Source: a virus
Direction: 5' to 3' (one strand)
Length of the DNA stretch: 28,334 nucleotides
IMG/VR virus record: IMGVR_UViG_3300031623_000037
Location: 1 to 28,334 of that record
Each line of letters opens with the position of its first letter. Position 1 is the stretch's first letter. The translations under genes and the position numbers were made by a program. Below the pieces are notes generated by a model that worked only from the letters and a program-made list of their open reading frames with translations, was not told the DNA's origin and ran no database searches. Shown here piece by piece: positions 19,193 through 26,200 of this stretch.

Positions 19193-19928
19193 ATACAATA
19201 AGATGACTGACGAAAACAAATCAAACGAGCATAAAAAAGAAGTACAAAAGCCACAAGATCAAACTGGAGTTTGTATGACTGGGCATATTAAAATATTTGA
19301 TCCAGAAACTGGAGAAGTAATAGTAGATAAAAGAAATGCAATTCACTATGAAAATATGTCACAAGGCTTGGCAAACAGTTTAGCAAACAAAACAACAGGA
19401 TTTGTACACGAAATGGCATTTGGTAATGGTGGAACATCTGTTGATCCAACAGGAATTATAACCTACCTAACGCCAAATTCAACAGGTACAAATGCAACAT
19501 TATATAATCAAACATATTATAAAGTAATAGATGATAACTCATCTACAAATAAAGATACTACAAGAAACAAAATGGAAGTACGCCATACAGCAGGGAACAA
19601 ATATACTGATATAGTTTGTACTTGTACTTTAGATTATGGAGAGCCAACAGGACAAGCGGCTTTTGATAATACAGCAAATTTTAATGGTGATTATGTGTTT
19701 GATGAATTAGGATTAAAAAGTTGGGAAGGAACAGAAAACGGTTCAACTAATAAATTGTTGACACACGTTATATTCCACCCAGTACAAAAATCATTAAACA
19801 GATTAATTCAAATTGATTATACTTTAAGAGTACAATCATTAACAACATTTACTGAAACAAGTTCAACTGCGGCGAGTACTTCAAATACAATAAGCGGAAC
19901 AACTTCAGGTAGTAACACAGGGTACTAA
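19179..19928 (+). CDS. Conserved-looking tail/baseplate-associated structural protein
   Basis: A protein of 249 residues from the ATG at 19179, or 241 from the ATG at 19203. The earlier start overlaps the giant gene by 14 bases and has AGGAG at 19162-19166, 12 bases upstream. The later start begins MTDENKSNEHKK and follows the giant gene's stop by 10 bases; I cannot decide between them. The core has HIKIFDPETGEVIVDKRNAI, then HYENMSQGLANSLANK and FVHEMAFGNGGTSVDPTG, a style I associate with small virion proteins beside the baseplate genes of marine myophages. The C-terminal 28 residues are Ser/Thr-rich and end in NTGY, like the end of the gp6-like protein. No enzymatic motif is visible. A role in the outer wedge or fibre attachment is inferred from position only. 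Confidence 0.75.
   Translation: MHLNKYNKMTDENKSNEHKKEVQKPQDQTGVCMTGHIKIFDPETGEVIVDKRNAIHYENMSQGLANSLANKTTGFVHEMAFGNGGTSVDPTGIITYLTPNSTGTNATLYNQTYYKVIDDNSSTNKDTTRNKMEVRHTAGNKYTDIVCTCTLDYGEPTGQAAFDNTANFNGDYVFDELGLKSWEGTENGSTNKLLTHVIFHPVQKSLNRLIQIDYTLRVQSLTTFTETSSTAASTSNTISGTTSGSNTGY
19188..19195 (+). promoter_or_regulatory. AATAAATA at the end of the giant gene
   Basis: The motif overlaps the giant gene's TAA stop and lies 7 bases before the ATG at 19203. If it is a T4-type late promoter, transcription would start almost at that ATG, leaving nearly no leader. That weakens the case unless the upstream ATG is not used or the transcript is leaderless. Confidence 0.25.
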
Positions 19929-19931
19929 TAA

Positions 19932-21437
19932 ATGGCATACACAGTAAACAAAACAGATAGTTCAGCGTCACCAAATTTATATACGGTGCAAGATTCTGTA
20001 GTTAATACAGAAACAGATCTATCTCTTATTGGAAAAGGTTATGCAGGGTATGGAGAAAGTATTGCTGAAAACTTTTTACATTTATTAGAAAATTTTTCAA
20101 ATACAGCGGCACCAACAAAACCTATTATAGGACAGCTTTGGTATGATTCTGAAAATTCTAAATTAAAAGTTTATAATGGTACTAGTTTTCAAACTGCTGG
20201 AGGTAATGCACCATATCAATCACTAGCACCGGCAAGTCTTGCACAAGGAGATATTTGGATAGATTCAGATACAGGACAACTTTTTTTTTATAATGGAAGT
20301 TCAAGTGTTTTAATTGGTCCTCCAGGTACAACAGGAAATACAAATGGATTTACATATGATTCAATTTTAGATTCAAGTGATGATACACAAAATATTACAA
20401 AATGGTATAATGACGGAAATTTAATTGCAATAATTTCAGAAGATACTTTTACACCAAAAGTTACTATATCAGGATTTGCAACTATTACAAAAGGAATAAC
20501 ACTTTCTACATCAATAACAGGTCTTAAATTTGCAGGTACAGCCTCAGATTCAGATGCATTAGGTGACATTAATTTTGCAAATTACTTAACGTCAAATGCA
20601 AACGATACAACATCGGGTACATTAGGTATAGTTAACGATTCGGGAATGACAGTTGGAGCAGATAGTGATTTATCAGTAACAGTTGATAGTACTGGGGTTA
20701 TATTTACAAACAACATACAAGACACAGATATTAGCTTTAAAGTTAATGATGGTGGTGCACCAAGTACAACTGTAATGACTATTGATGGTACAAATTCAAG
20801 AGTAGGTATTGGTACAACGTCTCCAACAGAAGCACTTGATGTTAGTGGTGTAATTAAGGCAACATCTTTTTCAGGAGCATTAACAGGAAACGTTACAGGT
20901 ACATTAACAGGAACATCAACATTAGACTTGCCATTAGCAGGTGGTACTATGACAGGTACATTAATATCTCGAGCAATAACACCAGCGGCAAATACAACAT
21001 ACGATATTGGAACATCACTATTAGGATATAACACAGTTTACGCAAAAGCAACATCGGCTCAATACGCTGATTTGGCTGAAAAATATACATCAGACTCTAA
21101 TTATGATATAGGTACAGTTGTTATATTTGGAGGAGATAAAGAAATTACACAATCAACAATAGCAGAAGATACAAGAGTAGCAGGAGTAATAAGTGAGAAC
21201 CCTGCATACTTAATGAATGATAAATCAGAAGGACAAGCAGTTGCACTTATAGGAAAAGTAAAATGTAGAGTGCATGGCAATATTAATAAAGGTGATCTTT
21301 TAACAACGTGTGGACAACATCCAGGATGTGCCAAAAAAGCATTTTCTCCAAAAATAGGATCTATTGTAGGAAAAGCAATGGAAGACTATAATGGATCACA
21401 AGAAAGTGTCATTTTAATAAGTGTAGGGAGACAATAA
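19932..21437 (+). CDS. Tail-fibre-like structural protein, paralogue 1, with C-terminal YADLAEKY domain
   Basis: A 501-residue protein and the first of three paralogues in the window. Residues 1-95 carry the shared N-terminal module (LIGKGYAGYGESIAENFLHL, LLENFSNTAAP, IGQLWYDSENSKLKVYNG). A second W/Y module follows at about 97-135 (QGDIWIDSDTGQLFFYNG). The middle has NANDTTSGTLGIVNDSGMTV and then short GNVTGTLTGT repeats and LPLAGGTMTGTL, typical of fibre shafts. From about residue 374 a distinct C-terminal domain begins (YADLAEKYTSD, then TRVAGVISENPAYLMN, ending ESVILISVGRQ) that recurs in the protein at 26201. This domain recalls the Peptidase_G2-type C-terminal chaperones of phage appendages (YAEYFE and LGVVS..P signatures), but that link is tentative. 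The start follows the upstream stop by three bases (TAATAAATG). Likely an appendage protein binding near the baseplate through its N-terminus. Confidence 0.82.
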   Translation: MAYTVNKTDSSASPNLYTVQDSVVNTETDLSLIGKGYAGYGESIAENFLHLLENFSNTAAPTKPIIGQLWYDSENSKLKVYNGTSFQTAGGNAPYQSLAPASLAQGDIWIDSDTGQLFFYNGSSSVLIGPPGTTGNTNGFTYDSILDSSDDTQNITKWYNDGNLIAIISEDTFTPKVTISGFATITKGITLSTSITGLKFAGTASDSDALGDINFANYLTSNANDTTSGTLGIVNDSGMTVGADSDLSVTVDSTGVIFTNNIQDTDISFKVNDGGAPSTTVMTIDGTNSRVGIGTTSPTEALDVSGVIKATSFSGALTGNVTGTLTGTSTLDLPLAGGTMTGTLISRAITPAANTTYDIGTSLLGYNTVYAKATSAQYADLAEKYTSDSNYDIGTVVIFGGDKEITQSTIAEDTRVAGVISENPAYLMNDKSEGQAVALIGKVKCRVHGNINKGDLLTTCGQHPGCAKKAFSPKIGSIVGKAMEDYNGSQESVILISVGRQ

Positions 21438-21452
21438 ATACGGGTATAAATT
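21433..21452 (+). promoter_or_regulatory. Two late-promoter-like boxes before fibre paralogue 2
   Basis: The 15-base gap after the TAA at 21435-21437 and its flanks contain AATAAATA (21433-21440) and TATAAATT (21445-21452), each one mismatch from the T4 late core TATAAATA. The second abuts the ATG at 21453, so the first is the more plausible promoter. An AGGGAG at 21425-21430 is too far upstream to act as a ribosome binding site. Confidence 0.35.
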
Positions 21453-22841
21453 ATGGCTTATACAATAAACAAAACAGATGGTACAGTAGTCGCTACAATT
21501 ACAGACGGCACAGTTAATAATGGAACAAGTTTAACACTTTTTGGAAAAAGTTATTCAGGATTTGGTGAATTATTAAACGAAAACCTTGTAAAATTATTAG
21601 AAAATTCAGCATCAACATCCACACCAACAACACCATTAAAAGGTGAGTTATGGTTTGATACATCAAACGCACTATTAAAAGTATACGACGGTTCAGCATT
21701 TAAACCAGCTGGCGGAAGTAAGTCAGCATCAGCGGCACCATCATCTCCAGGAGCAGGAGATCTTTGGACAGATTCAGATGATGATCAACTTTATGTTTAT
21801 ACTGGTAGTGCTTGGCAATTAGTTGGTCCAGTTTATACATCAGGGCAAACATTATCAGGTTGGAAAATTGAAACACTTGGTAGTGCAGGTGGAAATAAAG
21901 CTGTTTCTTCAATGTATGCAGGTAATATAAGAGTTTGTATACTTTCAAAAGAAACATTTACACCTTCAGTTTCACAAACAGGATTTGCTTCAATTAAAGC
22001 AGGATTAACATTAAATTCAACTCTAGGTGCAGTATTTGACGGAACAAATACACAGGCATCTGCCATTGACATATCAGGAACAACAGATACTTCAGGTACA
22101 GTTATTGCAGGTGGAAATTTTTTAAGATCAAATGCGGCAGATACAACAACAGGTGCATTAACAATTGATACAGACACAGGATTAATAGTTGGTGACGCAC
22201 AAGAATTAACAGTAACAGTTACAAGCAATGATGTAACAATTGCACAAACATCACAAGATAAAGATTTAAAATTTACAGTAAATGACGGTGGAGTTACTAA
22301 AACAGCTTTACAATTAACAGGTGCAGACGGTGGCATTGATATGACAGGTGACCTTACAATTACAGGTAACTTGAACGTTAGTGGTGCATACAACTATACA
22401 TCATCTAGCATTGTACAACACGCAGATACATTTTTAAAAGTAAATGCTGGAGGCGGTGAAGCAGACTCAGGACTTATAGTTGAGACAAGTGATACTAATG
22501 ATGCAAGAATATTTTATGATGTATCAGAGAACTTTTGGTCAGCAGGCGAAAATGCTTCATATTCACAAGTAATTAGATTAGCTGATGCAGTTGCAGATGG
22601 TAATGCCGCTAAAGCAAAAGTATTAAAAACATCAGCGGCAGGACTAGTAACAGTAACTAACGTTTCGTTAGCGGCTGTAGGTTCAGCAATCACAACTAGT
22701 GATACTTCAAGTGTAAGTGTTCCAACAACAGGACAGGTTGCTACGTATGGAAATCTTTGGGGTGGAGCAACTAAAACAGTCACAACCGCCGCACCAACAG
22801 GTGGTGTGAACGGAGACATACATTTTAAGTATGTTAATTAG
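21453..22841 (+). CDS. Tail-fibre-like structural protein, paralogue 2, with a different C-terminus
   Basis: A 462-residue protein sharing its first 300 residues or so with the proteins at 19932 and 26201: LFGKSYSGFGELLNENLVKL, LLENSASTSTP, KGELWFDTSNALLKVYDG, then AGDLWTDSDDDQLYVYTG and SNAADTTTGALTIDTDTG. Its C-terminal third lacks the YADLAEKY domain of the other two. Instead it has DLTITGNLNVSGAYNYTSSS, then DARIFYDVSENFWSAGE, an Ala/Val/Thr-rich stretch and a short end (GVNGDIHFKYVN). This pattern of a constant N-terminus and an exchanged C-terminus suits an appendage family whose N-terminal part docks on the virion while the distal part varies. It lies between paralogue 1 and the Hint-bearing adhesin. 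No Shine-Dalgarno at a usable distance. Confidence 0.8.
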   Translation: MAYTINKTDGTVVATITDGTVNNGTSLTLFGKSYSGFGELLNENLVKLLENSASTSTPTTPLKGELWFDTSNALLKVYDGSAFKPAGGSKSASAAPSSPGAGDLWTDSDDDQLYVYTGSAWQLVGPVYTSGQTLSGWKIETLGSAGGNKAVSSMYAGNIRVCILSKETFTPSVSQTGFASIKAGLTLNSTLGAVFDGTNTQASAIDISGTTDTSGTVIAGGNFLRSNAADTTTGALTIDTDTGLIVGDAQELTVTVTSNDVTIAQTSQDKDLKFTVNDGGVTKTALQLTGADGGIDMTGDLTITGNLNVSGAYNYTSSSIVQHADTFLKVNAGGGEADSGLIVETSDTNDARIFYDVSENFWSAGENASYSQVIRLADAVADGNAAKAKVLKTSAAGLVTVTNVSLAAVGSAITTSDTSSVSVPTTGQVATYGNLWGGATKTVTTAAPTGGVNGDIHFKYVN

Positions 22842-22843
22842 GT

Positions 22844-22848
22844 AGGAG
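22844..22848 (+). promoter_or_regulatory. Strong ribosome binding site (AGGAG) for the glycine-rich Hint gene
   Basis: GTAGGAGAAAGCAG places AGGAG 7 bases before the ATG at 22856. This is one of only two clear, well-spaced Shine-Dalgarno sequences in the window, and it fixes the start of the glycine-rich gene. Confidence 0.75.
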
Positions 22849-22855
22849 AAAGCAG

Positions 22856-24286
22856 ATGCCTACTACTACAAAAACTTTTATATATACAGGAACAATAAAC
22901 GAATTAGTTATACCAGCTGGTACAACTCATATCGACGTGCACCTTTGGGGAGGTGCTGGCGGTGGAGGCGGTGCAGACGCAGGTGGACCAGGTGGTTATG
23001 GAGCCGCTGGCCATTATGTAACTGCAACAAGTATAAGCATGGCATCTAACATTGGTGATACCATACAAATCGCTGTAGGTGGTTCAGGCGGTGGTGGAGC
23101 ATCAGGTGGTGGAGCACCAGGTGGTGGAAACGGAAAAAGTAAAGAAGCATATTCAGGTGGAAACGGTGGTAACGCAGGACCAACTCCTTATTCAGGTGCT
23201 GGCGGCGGTGCTGGTGGTGCCACAGTAGTAATAGTGGACGGAACAGCAGTCGCAGTCGCTGGAGGCGGTGGCGGAGGTGCTGGTTCTGGAGCAGGTTCAA
23301 ATGGTGGTTCAGGTCTTAATACAAATAGTGCAACAGCACATACACCCGCAACATTAGGAGAAGAAGGTAAAGATCACTCCGGAGATGGTGGCGGTGGTGG
23401 AGCCGGTGGCGGAGGAGTAGCTGGCGGAAAATCAGGTAATGGTGGAAATGGAGACCAAGGTGGTTCCGGAGGTTATGCAGGAACAAACAATGCCGCAGGT
23501 GGAACAGAAGATAATGGATCAGGTGTAACGCCAGGCGGAACTGGTAGTGCTTATTATTCTCCAGGAGTTGCAGTAGGTGGAAGTCCGGGTGGTTCAGGTG
23601 CAAACGGAAGAGCAGTAGTTATTTTTACAGTTGGTGTACAAGCTAGTGTAAAAGTAGGAGGAGCATGGAAAGATGTTTCTAACATTTACACAAAAGTTTC
23701 AGGAGCATGGAAAGAAATTACAGCCGCTTACGTAAAAGTATCAGGCGCTTGGAAGGATATGTTTAATTCAGGATTAAATTTTACAGCAACAGCTTCAGGA
23801 TTTGGAGATACAAACGGAGGAAACTCATCAGGATCATATGGTACAGGTGGTGGTGGTGGTTGTTTCATAGCAGGCACATTAGTTACTATGGCAGATGGTT
23901 CGCAAAAAGCAGTTGAACTTGTTGATATTAGAGATGAAGTAGCAGTTGGTGGATTTGTATTTGCAACAGGTAAGTTTTTAATTGATGATTTATTTGAGTA
24001 CAAAGGTATTAAAGTTTCAGGTACACACATGGTTAAAGAAGATGGTAGTTGGACAAGAGTAGCAGACAGTAAGTACGGAAAATCATTAGGAGATGATGAA
24101 CATATAGTTTACGTATTTGGTTCTGAATTTAGAAGAATTATGATTAATGGTATAGAGTTTACTGACTACTTTGAAATAGATGAAAAACAAAAATTATTAT
24201 CTATTGGTGAGAAATTTTTTGGTATTTGGCGTGAACATGATAGACAAACACAGGTCGATGATGTTAAAATACTGAATAATGATTGA
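22856..24286 (+). CDS. Glycine-rich adhesin-like fibre protein with C-terminal Hint (hedgehog/intein) domain
   Basis: 476 residues in three parts. Residues 1-30 are a small beta segment (TKTFIYTGTINELVIPAGTT). Residues about 30-262 are dominated by Gly with Ala/Ser (LWGGAGGGGGADAGGPGGYG, then many GG/GGG runs), like glycine-rich tail-fibre tips such as the T-even gp38 adhesin class. Residues 266-303 hold three 14-residue repeats around KVSGAWK. After a Gly/Ser linker, a Hint domain starts at C336: GCFIAGTLVTMADGSQKAVE is intein block A-like, and S388-G389-T390-H391 is the block B-like site with the conserved His. The segment RIMINGIEFTDYFEID follows at about 427-443. The C-terminus (ILNND) lacks the His-Asn plus Cys/Ser/Thr end needed for splicing, so cleavage at Gly335-Cys336, releasing the adhesin part, is the more likely activity (inference). 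The stop overlaps the next gene by 8 bases. Confidence 0.88.
   Translation: MPTTTKTFIYTGTINELVIPAGTTHIDVHLWGGAGGGGGADAGGPGGYGAAGHYVTATSISMASNIGDTIQIAVGGSGGGGASGGGAPGGGNGKSKEAYSGGNGGNAGPTPYSGAGGGAGGATVVIVDGTAVAVAGGGGGGAGSGAGSNGGSGLNTNSATAHTPATLGEEGKDHSGDGGGGGAGGGGVAGGKSGNGGNGDQGGSGGYAGTNNAAGGTEDNGSGVTPGGTGSAYYSPGVAVGGSPGGSGANGRAVVIFTVGVQASVKVGGAWKDVSNIYTKVSGAWKEITAAYVKVSGAWKDMFNSGLNFTATASGFGDTNGGNSSGSYGTGGGGGCFIAGTLVTMADGSQKAVELVDIRDEVAVGGFVFATGKFLIDDLFEYKGIKVSGTHMVKEDGSWTRVADSKYGKSLGDDEHIVYVFGSEFRRIMINGIEFTDYFEIDEKQKLLSIGEKFFGIWREHDRQTQVDDVKILNND
23651..23764 (+). repeat. Three tandem 42-base repeats encoding the KVxGAWK motif
   Basis: Copies begin at 23651, 23693 and 23735 and encode KVGGAWKDVSNIYT, KVSGAWKEITAAYV and KVSGAWKDMF. 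The period is 14 residues, with the third copy incomplete. They sit between the glycine-rich adhesin part and the Hint domain, and may form a short beta structure or a spacer. Confidence 0.8.
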
Positions 24287-24980
24287 TAAGAGTTTTTATT
24301 ACGGCCAACAAGGCGAATGTTTCCAACAACTAGACAAGTATTTTCAAGAAATAGCACACGAATTTAATTCACAATCTAACAAAGTATGGTTAAGTCCAGA
24401 AGACTTCTCTAATAGTGTTAGAGGAGATCCTAAAGACTATACAGACAAAGATAATTTTTATCCAGGCGACACCGATCGCAGAGGAGATTATGTTCAAGGC
24501 GAATGGAAAGCATTAGGTATAAGTTCAGGAACATATGAAGGACAAAGTTTTAATGAATATCCTATGTTGTACAGTATTTTAAGAAAATTTCCTTATAAAA
24601 CCAATGTTGCATTTATGACAGTAGGTGCAGATACAAAAATTGGTAATCACAAAGACAGCGAAGGTGGTTGGAGATATCAATTGTGCATAGATGATGGTGG
24701 CGGAACAGACAGTGGTATGTATTATATGGATTTAAAAACTACAAAAAAAGCACTACACATTTGGAAAACTGGAGATTCATTTGTTTTTCAACCAGATTTA
24801 CAATTGCATAATGGATATAATAATAATTCAGGTGAAAGAACTACACTATTAATTGACTTTTATAAAGAATCATTATACACTAAAGAGAAGTTTGAAGCTT
24901 ATTACCAACACTACAACGATGAGTTTGAAGGTTTGGAAAATTTAGCAAATGTATATGAATCAAGAAAACAAAAAATATAA
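24279..24980 (+). CDS. Aspartyl/asparaginyl beta-hydroxylase-like 2-oxoglutarate Fe(II) oxygenase
   Basis: A 233-residue protein with the iron- and 2-oxoglutarate-binding set of the double-stranded beta-helix oxygenases. H124-K125-D126 (in KIGNHKDSEGGWRYQL) gives the HxD pair, H177 (QLHNGYNN) the distal histidine, and R187 (SGERTTLLIDF) the residue expected to bind the 2-oxoglutarate carboxylate. The W-x-x-G-D-S-F-V-F segment before H177 and the H-N-x(9)-R ending fit the aspartyl/asparaginyl hydroxylase family better than prolyl 4-hydroxylases. The predicted reaction is hydroxylation of an Asp, Asn or similar residue with O2 and 2-oxoglutarate, giving succinate and CO2; the substrate is unknown. 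Its start overlaps the Hint gene by 8 bases and its end overlaps the SDR gene by 32 bases, so the three are probably co-translated. Modification of a fibre protein or of a host surface component is possible but not shown. Confidence 0.82.
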   Translation: MIDKSFYYGQQGECFQQLDKYFQEIAHEFNSQSNKVWLSPEDFSNSVRGDPKDYTDKDNFYPGDTDRRGDYVQGEWKALGISSGTYEGQSFNEYPMLYSILRKFPYKTNVAFMTVGADTKIGNHKDSEGGWRYQLCIDDGGGTDSGMYYMDLKTTKKALHIWKTGDSFVFQPDLQLHNGYNNNSGERTTLLIDFYKESLYTKEKFEAYYQHYNDEFEGLENLANVYESRKQKI

Positions 24981-25533
24981 AATAGGAATCATAGGTCACA
25001 CTAAAGGAATAGGTAAAGCTATTGCAGATTTATTTAAAGAAAAACAATTTGAAGTTATTGGTTTAAGTAGATCTAATGGATACGATTTAAGTAAAAATCA
25101 ACAAAATATAATAGATAAAATTAATCAGTGTGAGTATGTTGTTATTAATGCTTACGCAGGTAATAATCAATTAAGGTTATTACAAAAAATATATAAAAAA
25201 TATCAAAATCAAAATAAAAAAATTGTTGTAATTACAAGTACGTCCGGAACATTAATCGGTATTGATAATACACACAACACTCCTACATATAAAGAATATT
25301 GTCGTTCAAAAAAAGAATTAATAGAATATATCGAAAACGTTCAACAAGAATTAGTTATGAAACCGTTATCTATATTTGATATATGTCCTGATACAGTAGA
25401 TACTGAAATGAGTGCAGGGTTGTGGGAAGAATGGCCAAAACTAAAAGCAGATGAAGTTGCAGAAGCAGTACGTTATTGCTTTGAATCTAAATTTAATATA
25501 AACAAAATAGTATTACAAAAAAATGCAAGTTAG
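24949..25533 (+). CDS. Short-chain dehydrogenase/reductase (SDR)-like protein
   Basis: A 194-residue Rossmann-fold protein. The nucleotide-binding motif G16-x3-G20-x-G22 lies in IGIIGHTKGIGKAIADLF, an NAYAG segment (67-71) stands where the family has NNAG, and the catalytic pair is Y117-x3-K121 (YCRSK). Ser97 or Ser99 in ITSTSG is the likely catalytic serine. A CPDTVDTEM segment at about 146-154 follows, in the place of the PG..xT region after the active site. It is shorter than classic SDRs (about 250 residues), mainly at the C-terminus, but the core is complete. It probably binds NAD(P)(H); the substrate cannot be read from sequence. The ATG at 24949 overlaps the oxygenase gene by 32 bases; another in-frame ATG at 24955 would shorten it by two residues. 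It overlaps the next gene by 11 bases. Confidence 0.8.
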   Translation: MYMNQENKKYKIGIIGHTKGIGKAIADLFKEKQFEVIGLSRSNGYDLSKNQQNIIDKINQCEYVVINAYAGNNQLRLLQKIYKKYQNQNKKIVVITSTSGTLIGIDNTHNTPTYKEYCRSKKELIEYIENVQQELVMKPLSIFDICPDTVDTEMSAGLWEEWPKLKADEVAEAVRYCFESKFNINKIVLQKNAS

Positions 25534-25990
25534 ACTTTGGGATAGAGAACAGGACTACAACACACTAGTCAAGTGGTGGACTGATTGGAAATTTGGAACA
25601 GTACCAAAAGAATGTCTTCCACCTGATGGAATTATGGTTGAAAATGATGGTGAACCTATATGTGCAGGTGGATTGTATATAGGAGTAGGAACACAATTTT
25701 CTTTTATGGAATGGGTTGTAGCAGATAAACGTGCAAATAAAAGAGATATACATAAAGCCTTAAAAATGTGTATTGATGCTATAATGGAAATTGCAAAATC
25801 TAAGGGTATGAAATTAGTATATACTGTTACAAAGGAAAAAGAATTGCATAAAAGATATGTTAAATTTCACAATATGATACTTGCAGAAACCAGTGTTAAA
25901 ACGTTTTTACGTGATTTTGATGGTAATTATTCTAAAGATTTACATTGGATATCAGATGACGAGCAATTCAAGAAGCAACGTAAAGACTAA
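25523..25990 (+). CDS. GNAT-like N-acetyltransferase-related protein
   Basis: A 155-residue protein with the layout of a small GNAT fold: RLWDREQDYNTLVKWWTDWK at the N-terminus, then two strands (GIMVENDGEPICAGGLYIGV), a central strand FSFMEWVVADKR, a helix (IHKALKMCIDAIMEIAKSKG) and LVYTVTKEKELHKRYVKFHN. The acetyl-CoA pyrophosphate loop, normally Q/R-x-x-G-x-G/A, is degenerate here (KRANKRDIHKA), so cofactor binding is uncertain. From memory, similar short proteins with a WW..WKF start occur beside fibre genes in marine T4-like phages. It closes the three-enzyme cassette and overlaps the SDR gene by 11 bases. The family call is moderately sure, the activity unsure. Confidence 0.65.
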   Translation: MQVRLWDREQDYNTLVKWWTDWKFGTVPKECLPPDGIMVENDGEPICAGGLYIGVGTQFSFMEWVVADKRANKRDIHKALKMCIDAIMEIAKSKGMKLVYTVTKEKELHKRYVKFHNMILAETSVKTFLRDFDGNYSKDLHWISDDEQFKKQRKD

Positions 25991-25996
25991 TAAATA
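25989..25996 (+). promoter_or_regulatory. Possible T4-type late promoter core (AATAAATA) after the enzyme cassette
   Basis: AATAAATA begins in the GNAT-like gene's stop and ends 19 bases before the ATG at 26016. With initiation about six bases downstream, the message would begin near the strong ribosome binding site at 26002-26007, so the spacing is borderline but possible. It overlaps a double stop (TAATAA). Confidence 0.35.
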
Positions 25997-26001
25997 AGCA
26001 T

Positions 26002-26007
26002 AAGGAG
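26002..26007 (+). promoter_or_regulatory. Strong ribosome binding site (AAGGAG) for the 58-residue ORF
   Basis: AAGGAG lies 8 bases before the ATG at 26016. Good match and spacing support the short reading frame downstream as a real gene. Confidence 0.78.
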
Positions 26008-26015
26008 ACAATTAA

Positions 26016-26192
26016 ATGGCAACAAAACAAGAAGTCGCAGATTACATTAACGCAAATTTTGATTCGGCTTGGACGGATGAAGAAGAAGCAAAAGTAGATG
26101 CTATTCTTACTCCAGAATTAGCTACAATTTTAATCAAGTTAGTTGGTGATGTAAGTTTTTTAACTGAAGTTAGAGATAACGCATCTAACTAA
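26016..26192 (+). CDS. Small acidic protein of unknown function (58 residues)
   Basis: The frame runs from ATG 26016 to TAA 26190-26192 and fills the gap between the GNAT-like gene and fibre paralogue 3. It begins MATKQEVADYINANFDSAWT, continues with an acidic run DEEEAKVDAIL, a hydrophobic helix (LATILIKLVGDVSFL) and ends DNASN. It is rich in Asp and Glu and probably all-helical. No signal peptide or full membrane segment is apparent. It has one of the best ribosome binding sites in the window, which is the main evidence that it is expressed. I do not recognise the family. Its position directly before a fibre gene suggests a small virion protein, assembly factor or chaperone, but this is only context. 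Confidence 0.75.
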   Translation: MATKQEVADYINANFDSAWTDEEEAKVDAILTPELATILIKLVGDVSFLTEVRDNASN

Positions 26193-26200
26193 TATTAGAT

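Noticed and set aside
20860-20960. Short GNVTGTLTGT repeats as a CRISPR or DNA-level tandem repeat
   Set aside because: Repeats are short, in frame, imperfect and typical of fibre shafts; there are no equal repeats with unique spacers.
23861-24286. Splicing intein
   Set aside because: There is no C-terminal His-Asn followed by Cys/Ser/Thr and no host-protein sequence after the domain; the gene stops right at its end. A Hint domain with cleavage only fits better.
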